Below are positions 1 to 9,258 of a stretch of DNA of 64,000 bases, piece after piece. The DNA is from JBEKHT01 sp049511715. Its GTDB lineage: Bacteria > Chloroflexota > Anaerolineae > Anaerolineales > RBG-16-64-43. A model generated the notes under the pieces. The model searched no databases, was not told the DNA's origin, and saw nothing but the letters and a program-made list of their open reading frames with translations. Location: positions 62,001 to 126,000 of the forward strand of contig JBEKXU010000004.1 of NCBI GenBank assembly GCA_049511715.1. The letters run 5' to 3'. Every line of letters starts with the position of its first letter. The first letter of the stretch is position 1. The position numbers and the translations under genes were made by a program.

Positions 1-95
1 AAGGCCGGACGGTCCTGGGTGCGCCGCAAGCCAATGTGCGCGACCACATGAATGCAGGCCGAAAGGAGCAAGATCAGGAGATTCGCAAGGGTCAT
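1..95 (-). CDS. Partial N-terminus of a DMT/EamA-like membrane protein (runs off the left edge)
   Basis: Reading leftward from an ATG at 95, the frame stays open to the window edge. It encodes a short N-terminus, then a hydrophobic helix (NLLILLLSACIHVVAHIGL), then a basic/polar stretch (RRTQDRPA). A first transmembrane helix ending in His and followed by a small basic loop is typical of EamA/DMT-family permeases, but only 31 residues are visible, so the family is a guess. There is no strong Shine-Dalgarno before the ATG. It lies 94 bases downstream of the phosphodiesterase gene on the same strand and could be the last gene of that unit. Confidence 0.35.
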   Translation of the reverse strand, partial: MTLANLLILLLSACIHVVAHIGLRRTQDRPA

Positions 96-189
96 GGAAG
101 GTCGTAGTCACTTGCCCAAGCCAGAGGGGCGAGGGAAGGGTAGGCGGATCGTCCCAGCCGGCCTGGATCCCACTGCGACGGAGGCCGTC

Positions 190-999
190 TTACCCTATCG
201 GCGCCTGTTTCATCGTCGCAGGGATGCCAATTCCCAGGATCCGACAGAGGGTCGGCGCAATCTGAAGTTGATAGGCCAATGACCCCATGGCTCCTTTTCC
301 CTCGCCGCCAACCTCAAGAACGTAGAGGGGCACGCGGCGGTTGCCTGGATCCTTGCCTCCATGGCTGCGGTCGGCGGTGATCCCATGATCGGCCGTGACC
401 AGCACGGTGTAGCCCATCTCCTTCCATCGCGGGATCAGGTCCGCAAGGATGCTGTCTTGAAGGATGGCGTTGTTTCGATACTCCGGCGAGTCCGACCCAT
501 GGGTCGCGCCCGCGTAGTCCATGCCCATCGGATGAACCAGCAGGTAGTCCGGCTGATATCGGTAGGCCAAGCTGGCTCCGGCGCCAAACACCTCGCGGTC
601 CGGGGTCGCATCCTCGGTGTAGAAGCGGCCGTGCTGAATCAACTGGGAGGGGTCGTCAACCTCGCGATCCGCCACGTAGTCGTAAGGAGCGCGAACATAC
701 AGCTCCGAGAACCAGTAGTAGGCGGCGGCGCCCGTCGTGCGACCGTTCCTCACAGCCTGCTCGAACACGTTCGGCATGGTCGAGCGCCGGACGACTCGAT
801 TGTTGGTGACCCCATGCTCGCTCACGGGAACCCCGGTGTGCAGGGTTTCGTAGAGCGGACGAGACACGGTGGGCAGCTCCGCCTGGAGGGTGTAGCGGCT
901 GGCTTGCTTGCGTTCGACCAAATGCTCCAGATATCCCATGGACTGCTCGGCGACGTCGTCCCTCAGTCCGTCCGACACCACCATTAGGACCTTCCCCAT
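190..999 (-). CDS. Alkaline-phosphatase-superfamily phosphodiesterase / nucleotide pyrophosphatase-like protein
   Basis: The 269-residue protein shows the metal-site pattern of the type I phosphodiesterase/nucleotide pyrophosphatase family. Asp10 sits in VVSDGLRDD. A Thr/Ser pair at about 44-46 (LPTVSRP) is a candidate nucleophile. Asp161 and His167 lie in MDYAGATHG, Asp204-His205 in TADHG, and His213 in SHGGKDP. Such enzymes hydrolyse phosphodiester or phosphomonoester bonds with two zinc ions. It has no signal peptide, so it is probably cytoplasmic. The start at 999 is preceded by a strong GAGGAGG. A frame extension upstream to 1212 lacks this signal and looks non-coding. Its context is the amine/phosphate catabolic block that also carries two metallophosphoesterases. 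The substrate is unknown. Confidence 0.8.
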   Translation of the reverse strand: MGKVLMVVSDGLRDDVAEQSMGYLEHLVERKQASRYTLQAELPTVSRPLYETLHTGVPVSEHGVTNNRVVRRSTMPNVFEQAVRNGRTTGAAAYYWFSELYVRAPYDYVADREVDDPSQLIQHGRFYTEDATPDREVFGAGASLAYRYQPDYLLVHPMGMDYAGATHGSDSPEYRNNAILQDSILADLIPRWKEMGYTVLVTADHGITADRSHGGKDPGNRRVPLYVLEVGGEGKGAMGSLAYQLQIAPTLCRILGIGIPATMKQAPIG

Positions 1000-1520
1000 G
1001 ACAACCTCCTCAAGGCTGTCCGGCCAATTCGTGAAATGGCGCCACGGCGCCCCTTCCCGGCCGGGCAGAAACCCGGCGCCGCGACCCAGGCCCAGAGGAT
1101 CCCGTCGCCCTGGTCCGTCCCAGCAAACCCTTGAACCTTCTCGGGCCTCGGAACGGTAGGGGCTCCCCAGGAAGCTCACGGCCAAGCCCGCTTGGCAGCA
1201 TTGCCCGTTCATGGCCGAGTTCGAAGTCGCTCAGGAGGATCAGTTCCCTTGATTGTTCCCCCCAGCCGCGCTGTTCCCAGGAATCAAGAGGGCTCGGTCC
1301 GACTCGCCCCGAGAATCCGCCAAGAGAAACAGGCGTCAAAGGGGCTGGCTCAGTCCCTACGCTGCGCCAGCCCCTGTTGAGACTGCTCAGATGCGGGCAA
1401 GCCCCGGAAATTGCCTCGCCTACCCCATCTGCTGGATCACTCTGCACAAAGAGTGCCCCCCTCTGGGCCGGAGGAGGTCACCCGCCGACCCAAGAGGCCT
1501 TCCCGAGATAAAAGGGAGGG
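1000..1520. other. Intergenic region of 521 bases
   Basis: It lies between the APC permease (ending at 1521) and the phosphodiesterase start at 999. I find no credible gene here: the short open frames on both strands have no recognisable protein character. It contains the hairpin listed at 1340-1375 and must also hold the promoter or leader for the phosphodiesterase, which I could not pinpoint. Confidence 0.5.
1340..1375 (-). terminator. Terminator-like hairpin downstream of the APC permease
   Basis: Perfect 10-base arms AGGGGCTGGC (1340-1349) and GCCAGCCCCT (1366-1375) can extend inward by three more pairs past one mismatch. On the minus strand the stem is followed by TTTG, only a short T-tract. 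It sits about 145 bases after the permease stop. Confidence 0.5.
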
Positions 1521-3401
1521 TTACTCGGCAGGGATCTCCTTGAACAGCAATTCCACGTTGACGCCCTGGCTCTTCCGGTAGGCATTGAACCCGAAGTAGA
1601 TGATCGCCGCCAGGACGTACATCGCCAGCATGAACACCATCGAAACGGCGTTCCCCCAGCCGATCCCATACAGCGCACTTCCGCTGGCGGTCGAGGGGTC
1701 CCAGAACCATACGACCAGCAGCCAGTCGAGGAAGCCCAAGAAGACCAAACCCGCTGCGGTGATCAGCGGCATCTCCTCTCCGGCAAAGATCCTCCTGGCC
1801 ACATAGTAGGCCACCCAGATCAGCATGACGGCATTGACCACCGAGAGCAGGGCGATCAAGCCGGCGCTAATCCACTGGAGAGGTGTGCCCGGAACAGCCG
1901 GGAGGGTCATCACCACGGAAGACCCCAGCTTGGCGCAGAGGTAGATCAGGTAAACCGCAAACAGGATAAACAACACCGTCAATATCCAGGCTACCCATTT
2001 CGGGACCTTGTACTTGGCAACCGGCGAACCTCGGAACATGTCCTTCTGGCGCCAAGGCAAGATCGTGCCGGCCACGGTCGACCCCAGGAAGGTGATCGCG
2101 ATGACCACGGTGGCGTCGAGCGTGACACTCTTGAAGTTGACTACGTTGTAGGCGTAGAGGAACGAGATGACTACCGAAGGGATCACCATTAAGAGCAAGG
2201 CGTTAATGGGGGTCTTGGTCCGGGTCTCAACCTTCGACACCCATTCGGGGAGCATGCGGTCAAAGGCCGCCGCAAAAATGACCCGCGTGGAACTCAGGAA
2301 GAGGGTCCCCGACCAGCCGAACCACCACAGGCTCATCAGCAGGATGACCAGGAATTGAATCACCGGGCTTTGGACCAGGAAGACCGCAAAAAGCGCGGGG
2401 TAGGGCCAGAAGGGCAGCGGCGGCGCCGTGGTGGTGTAGCCAAAAGTGTAGTTCCAGAAGGCCCCGTTAGCGCTGTTGAAGAAACTCCAACCGATCGTCT
2501 TGGCGATCAGGACGAAGAACAGCAGCGCCAATGCCGTGGTCACCACGATGGCTGCGGCCATGCTCCAGAAGTTGCGCCGGTAGTCCGATGCCCCACGAAC
2601 CTCACCATACAGCGTGGCCCCCCAGTTCGGCCACAGGTTGAAGAAGGTGATCAGGGGGACGATCGCCAAGGTCCCAGCAGCGAACAGCATGTGGAGCGGA
2701 CTGGCCACGGTCCCCGCCGTCTTACCCGCCGCCAGGGTAGCCTGATAGAGGTCCGTGCCCGCCTGCGATCCAAAGAGTCTGGGCGCAAACTCGTTCAAGC
2801 CGTTGACGAAGGCCTGATGGCTCCCAAAGAGAAGGAGCAAGAACACACCGGCCAACCCCACCAAGCCTCCCCAGAAGCAGACCTTCTGCACCCGGGCGTA
2901 CCATTTCATGCCCACCCCGACGTAGATAAACACGATCAGGCATACCACCAGCATGCCGACTAGCGACCCGATGTTACTCGTGGTGAACCATAGGGCCGCG
3001 TCTTTAAAGCCGAGGACGCCCAGGATCGGGGTGAAGAACTCATAGTTGAGCATCTCGCCGTAGAGCGGGGTCCACAGCCAGAGGATGAACCACCAGCCGG
3101 TCACGGTCAGGATGAAACCGACCGCGCGGCCGAGAATCCGGCTTTGCCAAACATAGTCCCCGCCGGCACGCGGCATCACCGAGATGAGGCTGGCATACAC
3201 GATCACCTCAAAGACCGTGAAGGCCGCGCCGATGACGACAGCGGTCGCCAGGTTCCCCTGGAAATAGTAGCAGTAGGAGAAAATGAACAGGCCCAGGGTG
3301 ATCAGGTTGATTGAAAACGTAGCGTAAATGAAGGCATCAAAGATCGACCAGGCACGGACTAAGCCCGATGCCTTGCGCACGAAAAGGGTTGCTTCGCTCA
3401 T
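1521..3401 (-). CDS. APC-family amino acid/amine permease (copy 1)
   Basis: A 626-residue polytopic membrane protein with about a dozen hydrophobic helices. The N-terminal signature FVRKASGLVRAWSIFDAFIY and the RAGGDYVWQSR segment after the second helix are typical of the APC superfamily (PF13520-like), whose members carry amino acids or related amines by symport or exchange. A paralogue with the same N-terminal KASGLVR and SGGDYVFQSR elements lies at 17324-19183. The start at 3401 has a good GAGGAG. It is expected in the cytoplasmic membrane. Its neighbours (metallophosphoesterase, N-methyl amine dehydrogenase-like proteins) suggest import of an amine or amino-acid derivative, but the substrate cannot be read from sequence. 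Confidence 0.9.
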   Translation of the reverse strand: MSEATLFVRKASGLVRAWSIFDAFIYATFSINLITLGLFIFSYCYYFQGNLATAVVIGAAFTVFEVIVYASLISVMPRAGGDYVWQSRILGRAVGFILTVTGWWFILWLWTPLYGEMLNYEFFTPILGVLGFKDAALWFTTSNIGSLVGMLVVCLIVFIYVGVGMKWYARVQKVCFWGGLVGLAGVFLLLLFGSHQAFVNGLNEFAPRLFGSQAGTDLYQATLAAGKTAGTVASPLHMLFAAGTLAIVPLITFFNLWPNWGATLYGEVRGASDYRRNFWSMAAAIVVTTALALLFFVLIAKTIGWSFFNSANGAFWNYTFGYTTTAPPLPFWPYPALFAVFLVQSPVIQFLVILLMSLWWFGWSGTLFLSSTRVIFAAAFDRMLPEWVSKVETRTKTPINALLLMVIPSVVISFLYAYNVVNFKSVTLDATVVIAITFLGSTVAGTILPWRQKDMFRGSPVAKYKVPKWVAWILTVLFILFAVYLIYLCAKLGSSVVMTLPAVPGTPLQWISAGLIALLSVVNAVMLIWVAYYVARRIFAGEEMPLITAAGLVFLGFLDWLLVVWFWDPSTASGSALYGIGWGNAVSMVFMLAMYVLAAIIYFGFNAYRKSQGVNVELLFKEIPAE

Positions 3402-3639
3402 TGAAAGACTCCTCTTGAGGATCCGCCCGGCCTCCCCCCCTCAGGTCACGGGCCTACAACCCAATACCCCTTCAGGCTGCTCCCGCAGCCTCCTCGTTGC
3501 CGTTTCCTCAACCTTAGAGTGTTCGGTTATCCCCCCTTTCCAGGATCCCATTCCGCCCCGAGGCCGCCGCGCACATTAACCGGCCAGCGCAAAGCCTCCC
3601 AATCTGCGGTACGGAAGCCGACTGTCCTCCTGTTGCCTC

Positions 3640-4581
3640 TTACCCCGTGACCAACAGATAGGTCCCGATTCCCTTGGGTTTCAATTCAATGACGGCCCCG
3701 CAGAGCATCCCCTGCTCGTACATGCTGCCCGCGTTGATGCAGAGGGTTCGCCCGTACTTGCGGGTTCCCTTGCCCTCATGGATGTGACCAAACAGCCCGA
3801 GCAGAGGCCGGTACTTGTCGATCACCTCCATAACCGCCGTGCTGCCCACGGGCACGAGCGACCGTCCGCCGTAGGCCGGGCGCATGTCCTTAGTCAACTC
3901 GGGAGCCTCGTCCAAGCCGCTCCCGTACGGAGGCGCATGCAGGTTGAACACCGACTCCGGAATGTCGTGAAGCTGGGCAATGAGCGCGTCAATCCTCTTG
4001 CGCAAGGCCTCTTCGCTCTCCTCGCGCGGAGTATTCCAAGGGGTGGGGTCCGTCCAGCCGGAACTGATCATCTCGTGGTGTTCATCCAGCTCCGTGCGCT
4101 GACCTTCCACGCTCCTCACGTGCTTGGACTGGGCGATGACCGCATCGATTTCAAACATGTCATCGTTGCCAGGGCACACGTAGCAACTCACCCCGCTGCC
4201 CTCCAGCTTAGCGTCAGCGGAGTCCATCCACTCCTGCATCGTGCGCACGGTCTCCTTGAGGAACAACTGGTCGGATGCCCCAGGGGTATTCGAGATGGAG
4301 GCCACTTCGTCGGGGTTGGTGACATAGGGATAATAACCGCGGTTCTTGATCGTCTTCACCATGCTGTCGACGGCCTCTTTTCCTTCCAGCATGGTTTCCT
4401 GCTCGAGCAACGTAACCTTATACCGGTCCTTGCCCTGAGCGATGATGGGAATAATGGCCTTGCCGGTCATGTCCCCCCCCAGGATCAGGATATTCGCCTC
4501 GTAGAACTTCGCCGCGTTGATAAATTTCCTCCAGCAGACCTCGGAACCGTGCACATCCGTGGCGAAGAAGATTTTGGTCAA
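3640..4581 (-). CDS. Calcineurin-like metallophosphoesterase (copy 1)
   Basis: A 313-residue protein with the ordered motifs of binuclear metallophosphoesterases: DVH (Asp9, His11), GGDMTGK (Asp37), GNDD in the middle, NLHAPP, and GHIH near the C-terminus. These residues bind two metal ions that activate water to cleave phosphate esters. I chose a TTG start at 4581 because GGGGAGG lies just upstream and homology to copy 2 (16222-17211) begins there; the ATG at 4728 adds low-complexity Arg/Gly sequence. It has no signal peptide. It is paired with an APC permease exactly as copy 2 is, which suggests the two function together. Confidence 0.87.
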   Translation of the reverse strand: MTKIFFATDVHGSEVCWRKFINAAKFYEANILILGGDMTGKAIIPIIAQGKDRYKVTLLEQETMLEGKEAVDSMVKTIKNRGYYPYVTNPDEVASISNTPGASDQLFLKETVRTMQEWMDSADAKLEGSGVSCYVCPGNDDMFEIDAVIAQSKHVRSVEGQRTELDEHHEMISSGWTDPTPWNTPREESEEALRKRIDALIAQLHDIPESVFNLHAPPYGSGLDEAPELTKDMRPAYGGRSLVPVGSTAVMEVIDKYRPLLGLFGHIHEGKGTRKYGRTLCINAGSMYEQGMLCGAVIELKPKGIGTYLLVTG

Positions 4582-4901
4582 TTGGCCTCCCCACTCTTTC
4601 CCGTCCCCAGCGACAGCACTAACCCCATCCCGGCCTCGCCGGTGCGCCCGGGAAAACAAAGCAGGCCGTCCGCCCCGTCCCCCCCGCAGGAAGCCCGGGG
4701 ACCGGTCAACCTGCGACCCTCGCCCCACCTCAGCCAGCCTGCCCCGCTTCGGACTAAGCGACCGCCCTGCATGATCTTGACACGATTCGGCTTTCTCACC
4801 CCCAAGGCGCCTACTCGCACGGCCTCCCAGGCCGCCGCCTAGCGACTCAGCGAGGTCCGGGCCATCTCGTGGGATCGCGCCGCAACCCGCCCGCCGCAGT
4901 C
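4582..4901. other. Intergenic region of 320 bases
   Basis: This region separates the ABC transporter ATPase stop from the metallophosphoesterase start. I find no gene. It is Pro/Arg-coding GC-rich sequence in all frames, and I see no clear terminator with a T-tract. Confidence 0.5.
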
Positions 4902-5957
4902 TTAACGCTCACCCAGGATCCAGCTCGATTGTGCCGGGAAGGACAGCGGGACCTCGCTTCCGATCGCCGGCAGGGCCAGCCCTCGGGTATTGAGGACATC
5001 CAGGGTGACGACGGACTCCCCCAACCGGATCACCATGCGAACCACCGAGCCCAGGAAAGCCACGGCATCGACCTTCCCGGTGAGATGATTCTCGCCCTCC
5101 AGCGTCCCCAGATGCAACTGCTCCGGCCGGATCATCACCGTGACCGACGAGTCCGTTAGCTGGAGGGGCGTCGTGGTGACAAACTCTTGCCCATCAAAGG
5201 CCAACTTCCCCTTCGCCGCGTCGACCACGCGGCAACGAAGCTGATTGAGAGTCCCGACAAAGCCGGCCACAAACGGGGTGGCCGGGTAGTTGTAGATCTC
5301 GAACGGCGCCCCCACCTGCTCAATCCTTCCTGCGCTCATGACCACCACACGATCCGAAAGAGAAAGGGCCTCTTCCTGATCGTGGGTCACGTAGATGGTG
5401 GTGATCCCTAGTTCGCGTTGGATGCGCCGGATTTCAAAGCGCAGCTCCACCCGGATCTTGGCATCCAGGGCCGAAAGAGGTTCGTCCAGCAACAAGACCT
5501 GAGGCTTAATCGCGAGCGCCCGCGCAAGGGCTACGCGCTGCTGTTGACCCCCCGAAAGCTGGTAGGGGAAACGGTTGCCCAGTTCGGGCATGCGAATCGT
5601 TCCCAGCATTTCTGCTATCCGCTCCTGAACCTCCTTTTTCGGGCGGCGCGTCACGCGCAAGCCGAACCCAATGTTGTCCCCCACGGTCATGTTCGGGAAC
5701 AGGGCATACGATTGAAAGACCATCCCGACGTTGCGCCGGTTCGGGGGTCGAGTGGTGATGTCGAGACCGTCGAGCTCGACCCGGCCCTTCGTGGGAAGCT
5801 CGAATCCGGCCACCATGCGCAGAGTTGTGGTCTTGCCGCATCCGCTGGGCCCCAGGAACGTCACCAGTTCGCCCTTTTCGATGTCCAGGTTGAAATCCTG
5901 GACGGCGGCAGTCTGCGCGAAGTCTTTGCTCAAGTGGGAAAGACGCAGAAACGGCAT
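4902..5957 (-). CDS. ABC transporter ATPase, PotA/FbpC type
   Basis: The 351-residue ATPase has Walker A GPSGCGKT (36-43), Q-loop Gln82, signature LSGGQ (134-138), Walker B LLLDE (155-159), the LSALD D-loop and the H-loop His192 (YVTHDQ). A TOBE-like beta-rich C-terminal domain follows from about residue 240. This is the layout of importers of the spermidine/putrescine, iron and 2-aminoethylphosphonate group. It powers the two permeases encoded directly upstream and acts at the inner face of the membrane. The start at 5957 is supported by GAGGAT. The frame extends to 6047 but overlaps the permease and has no homology there. Confidence 0.93.
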   Translation of the reverse strand: MPFLRLSHLSKDFAQTAAVQDFNLDIEKGELVTFLGPSGCGKTTTLRMVAGFELPTKGRVELDGLDITTRPPNRRNVGMVFQSYALFPNMTVGDNIGFGLRVTRRPKKEVQERIAEMLGTIRMPELGNRFPYQLSGGQQQRVALARALAIKPQVLLLDEPLSALDAKIRVELRFEIRRIQRELGITTIYVTHDQEEALSLSDRVVVMSAGRIEQVGAPFEIYNYPATPFVAGFVGTLNQLRCRVVDAAKGKLAFDGQEFVTTTPLQLTDSSVTVMIRPEQLHLGTLEGENHLTGKVDAVAFLGSVVRMVIRLGESVVTLDVLNTRGLALPAIGSEVPLSFPAQSSWILGER

Positions 5958-5971
5958 AGGATCCTCAATAC

Positions 5972-6754
5972 CTAATGGCCAGCGGCCACTTGGGCGCCCC
6001 CCGGGGCACCCCGCCCAATGAATTGCATGATCCCCATGGCAGCCCAAGTCAAAGCGAAGCTGATAATGGCACAGGCGGATGGCTCGTAGGCCTTGGTTTG
6101 GCCCAGCAGCGCCATGTAAGGCCCAAAGGCGGGTTTATCGAGCCATTGAGCCAGCGTGTACTCGCCCATGACAATGGCGAAGGTCAGGAAGGAACCGCTC
6201 AGGACGGCAACTCGGATGTTCGGGAAAATCACACGCAGCATGATCGTCAGCCAGCCTGCCCCCAGGCTCTGGGCGGCCTCGGTGAGGACCAGAGCATCGA
6301 TCGCCCTCAGTCCGGTGTCCACCGCCCGGTACATATAGGGCATCGACATGATCGTATATCCGAAGATCAGCAGCAGCGGGCTGTTGACAATCGGGAGGGG
6401 CGGCCGGCTAAACGTCCGCACCAGGCCGTAGACGAGCACAATTGCTGGCACGACGAAGGGAAGCAGGGTGAGGTACTCCACTACCGAGCGAACGCTGGGC
6501 AGCCTGAGCCGCACCCAATAGGCGGTCGGGACGAAAAGCACGACCCCAACGACAATCGTCGAAACGGCCCAGACGACCGATGCCAAGAAATTTATCCTGA
6601 AATTCGGGTCCGAGAACACATCCGCATAGGCCTTGAAGCTCAATACGTTCAATTTGGCCTGCAAGGAAAATGCGAAGGTGGCGACCAAAGGCACAAAGAA
6701 ATAGATCACGCCCAGGGCAATCCAAAGCCAGGACCAGAACGTTCCCCGCCTCAT
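5972..6754 (-). CDS. ABC transporter permease, PotC-like
   Basis: A 260-residue integral membrane protein with about six helices. The EAA loop, EAAQSLGAGW followed by LRVIFP, docks on the ATPase. It pairs with the second permease encoded just upstream. The ATG at 6754 overlaps the upstream stop as ATGA, with GAGAGG eight bases before it. I therefore preferred it over the GTG nine bases earlier; translational coupling is likely. It belongs to the binding-protein-dependent transport permease family (PF00528). Confidence 0.92.
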   Translation of the reverse strand: MRRGTFWSWLWIALGVIYFFVPLVATFAFSLQAKLNVLSFKAYADVFSDPNFRINFLASVVWAVSTIVVGVVLFVPTAYWVRLRLPSVRSVVEYLTLLPFVVPAIVLVYGLVRTFSRPPLPIVNSPLLLIFGYTIMSMPYMYRAVDTGLRAIDALVLTEAAQSLGAGWLTIMLRVIFPNIRVAVLSGSFLTFAIVMGEYTLAQWLDKPAFGPYMALLGQTKAYEPSACAIISFALTWAAMGIMQFIGRGAPGGAQVAAGH

Positions 6755-7656
6755 TTCAACCACCTCTCGCTCTGCCGCTGGAGAACGGTGTAGCCCGTGA
6801 TGCAGACGGTCATAATCACCAGCATCCCCAGGGCCATCGCATACCCGGCGCCGGCGGACATGCCGCCCACATCGCCCGAAAGTTGATCGCCGATACGCAG
6901 GGTCACCAGGCTAATTACGCCGCCCGTGAGGGCATAAGCGGTCGCATAGGCCCCGAAGGCGTTCCCAAAGAGTAAGATCGCGGTCCCCAGGATCGAGGGC
7001 GTCAGAATCGGAAGGGCGACTCGACGCCAGTAGTCAAAAAAGCTGCCTCCCAGGTTCTCTGCGGCCTCGCGCCATTCCCGCCGCAACCCATCGATAGCCG
7101 GCGTGATGATCAAGACCATCAAGGGAAACTGGAAGTACATGTAAACCACGCTGAGTCCCAAAATACTATAAAGGCTGAATCCCATGTCGTACAGATTAAT
7201 CCCGATAGAATTGAGGAGTTCGGTCACCACTCCCACGCGCCCCACCGAGGCGATGAATGCAAACGCCAGCGGGATCCCGGCGAAGTTGGAGGCCACCCCG
7301 CAAAAGGTCATCATGCTTGAGCGCACGAAGGAGGGCAGCCCACCTCGAACCGCCGCGTACGCCAGCAGGAAGCCGAAGATCGCGCCTCCCGCCGCCGTGT
7401 ACAGGCTGATGCGAAGGCTGATCTCGTAAGCCCCCAGGATGAACGGATTGCTCAGGCCCAGGATGTTCGCGAAGGTGAAGTGCCCCGCATTGTCCTGAAA
7501 GCTGCCGATGACCAGAGTGGAGGACGGGTAGACCAGGAAAAAGAGGATGAACAGGAAGAAGGGCATGACCCCAAGCCATGCCCAGGACCATCGGTGGGGG
7601 GCGGGACGCGCCCCGAGCGTGTCCCGCCCCGTCGCTGTCGAGGAAGTCACAGGCAA
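6751..7656 (-). CDS. ABC transporter permease, PotB-like
   Basis: A 301-residue permease with a hydrophilic N-terminus of about 25 residues, then six hydrophobic helices and the EAA loop EAAENLGGSF followed by RRVALP. The first helix region (VMPFFLFILFFLVYPSS) is typical of PotB/FbpB proteins. The frame opens with TTG at 7656. A GTG at 7650, seven bases after AGG, is an equally good start. Only six bases separate it from the binding-protein stop, so the four transporter genes form one unit. Its substrate follows that of the binding protein and is unknown. Confidence 0.9.
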   Translation of the reverse strand: MPVTSSTATGRDTLGARPAPHRWSWAWLGVMPFFLFILFFLVYPSSTLVIGSFQDNAGHFTFANILGLSNPFILGAYEISLRISLYTAAGGAIFGFLLAYAAVRGGLPSFVRSSMMTFCGVASNFAGIPLAFAFIASVGRVGVVTELLNSIGINLYDMGFSLYSILGLSVVYMYFQFPLMVLIITPAIDGLRREWREAAENLGGSFFDYWRRVALPILTPSILGTAILLFGNAFGAYATAYALTGGVISLVTLRIGDQLSGDVGGMSAGAGYAMALGMLVIMTVCITGYTVLQRQSERWLK

Positions 7657-7662
7657 ACCTGG

Positions 7663-8838
7663 TTAGTGAACAGTTACCCCGACCGCACTATCCCACCCCG
7701 AGGTGATGGTCGTGCTCTGTGCTGCGATCTGAGCCAGGGTGGGGATCACAGCAACACTGTAGGACGAAGCCGATGGGAGCATGCTCAGGACGTCGGAGGT
7801 AACGAGGTTGCGGCTAACCAAGTCCGCGAACCGGGCCGGATGGGCAAAGCCGCGCAGGTAGTCCATTTGGCCCTCATCCGAGAAGAGGAACTCCAACCAC
7901 AGCTTCCCGCAGTTCGGATGCGGCCCGTAGGCGCTGAGGGCCGCGACATAAGGACCTTCGATCGTGCCGTCACTCGGCACAACCACGGTAATGGGCGGGT
8001 TGCCCGCCGCCGAAACTTCGTCTCCTACCGCATTGTAGTCCCAGCGCAGGAGAATTGGGGTCGCGCCCTGAGCCACCTCAGCGAGATGGCCAATGACCGG
8101 GACGAAGTTGCCCTCTTTGTTGAGCTTGGCGAAGAAATCGAGCCCGGGTTGCGCATTGTCGAGCGATCCGCCGTTCGCTAACGCCGATGCCCAAACGGCC
8201 ATGATCGCCTGGTTGGAACCCTTGGGGTCACCCGCGAGAGCGACCATGCCCTTGTACTCGGGCTTGAGCAGATCGGCCCAGGAGGTCGGGACATCCTTCA
8301 CAACCTTGGTGTTGACCTCGAAGGTCATTACGCCGGCGTATTCCTCAGTCCAGTATCCGTTCGGGTCCTTGAGGGGAATAGTGTCCCAGGTTTGCACTTT
8401 ATAGGGCGCAAACAGGTTACCGGACACGCCCTGCGGTCCAAAGGAATAGCCGACATCTACCACATCGGGAGCCTGCGGACCCTTGTTGCCCTCATTGGCC
8501 TTGATCGCGGCCAGTTCATCCGCGGAACTGCCATTCGGGTTCAGGTCGTTGATCGACACGCCGTACCTGGACCCAAACGTATCCATAATGGTGCCGTAGT
8601 CCGCCCAGTCGCGCGGGTCGGCGATGAGGGTAATCGTACCCTCGGCCTTGCACGCGGCGGCCAGCGTATCCATCGGGTTCGCAGTCGGGGCTGGCCCGGC
8701 GGTCGCGGGAACCACAACGGTCTCCACCATTGGCGCAGAGGTCTCCACCATTGGCGCAACGGCTGTGGCGGCTGGGGCGCAGGCGGCCAGAATCATGGCC
8801 ATCGCCATAAGTACAAAAACCATCTTCTTGGCTGACAT
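7663..8838 (-). CDS. Extracellular solute-binding lipoprotein of the ABC importer
   Basis: A 391-residue protein. A signal peptide ends in the lipobox LAAC (Cys20), so it is predicted to be membrane-anchored outside the cell. A short Ala/Pro/Val-rich linker follows, holding two copies of an APMVET-type unit. Then comes a two-lobed periplasmic binding fold of the PotD/AfuA group (family 1 type), with ADPRDWADYGTI near the N-lobe start and PDVVDVGYSFG later. It captures the ligand and delivers it to the permeases. The start is supported by AAGGAGGAG. By context an amine, aminophosphonate or polyamine-like ligand is plausible, but ferric iron or a sugar acid cannot be excluded. Confidence 0.88.
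   Translation of the reverse strand: MSAKKMVFVLMAMAMILAACAPAATAVAPMVETSAPMVETVVVPATAGPAPTANPMDTLAAACKAEGTITLIADPRDWADYGTIMDTFGSRYGVSINDLNPNGSSADELAAIKANEGNKGPQAPDVVDVGYSFGPQGVSGNLFAPYKVQTWDTIPLKDPNGYWTEEYAGVMTFEVNTKVVKDVPTSWADLLKPEYKGMVALAGDPKGSNQAIMAVWASALANGGSLDNAQPGLDFFAKLNKEGNFVPVIGHLAEVAQGATPILLRWDYNAVGDEVSAAGNPPITVVVPSDGTIEGPYVAALSAYGPHPNCGKLWLEFLFSDEGQMDYLRGFAHPARFADLVSRNLVTSDVLSMLPSASSYSVAVIPTLAQIAAQSTTITSGWDSAVGVTVH
8719..8758 (-). repeat. Short tandem duplication inside the binding-protein linker
   Basis: The 19-base unit GGTCTCCACCATTGGCGCA occurs at 8719-8737 and again at 8740-8758, an offset of exactly seven codons. It duplicates the APMVET-type segment just after the lipobox. 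This looks like a replication-slippage change in a flexible tether. Confidence 0.85.
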
Positions 8839-9258
8839 AGTCTAAATCTCCTCCTTGCTCAATTGGTCTTTCAGCGTTGAACCCTACAACGAATTGCCGC
8901 ACCTCCCCCGCACATCGTTCCGCATCACGTGCGAGAGCAACCCTTGCTCAATAAGGAACTCAAGTGATTCGTCGGCTGGTGTCTCTCGACCTCCTTCCCC
9001 GCCATGCTGGGGACCAGCATCTTACGACCACCCCCTCCGGTCTCTCAGCGTGGGGTTGAGTGTATATCCATTGCACTTTCTTAGCAACTGTCCGGTTCTC
9101 ATATTTCCCGGCATCTAAGTGCCATCCGGAGTATTTCCATCGGAAAAAGGCGCCACCTCGCCCTCATCTCTCGCCCCAAGCCTATCCGCACTTGATCCGG
9201 TGCACCGCGAGAGGCTCTCTCGTGTGACGGGGCCGGGCCCACCCGAGGCCAGAAAGGA
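8839..9258. other. Intergenic region of 420 bases upstream of the ABC operon
   Basis: No gene is seen between the transaldolase stop and the binding-protein start. It carries an inverted repeat at 8935-8949 and a ten-base direct repeat CTTGCTCAAT at 8854-8863 and 8943-8952. A weak minus-strand promoter candidate reads TTGCTA (9082-9087) and TATACA (9061-9066) with a short 15-base spacer. It is the likely control region of the transporter operon. Confidence 0.45.
8935..8949. promoter_or_regulatory. Inverted repeat, possible operator of the ABC operon
   Basis: GAGCAA (8935-8940) and TTGCTC (8944-8949) are separated by three bases, about 100 bases upstream of the binding-protein start. The TTGCTC half recurs at 8855-8860 and again upstream of the DeoR gene (15350-15355). 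A regulator binding site is possible; the evidence is only the symmetry and recurrence. Confidence 0.3.

Noticed and set aside
3778..4842. Plus-strand open frame of 354 codons
   Set aside because: It is antisense to the metallophosphoesterase, which has all catalytic motifs, and has no recognisable features.
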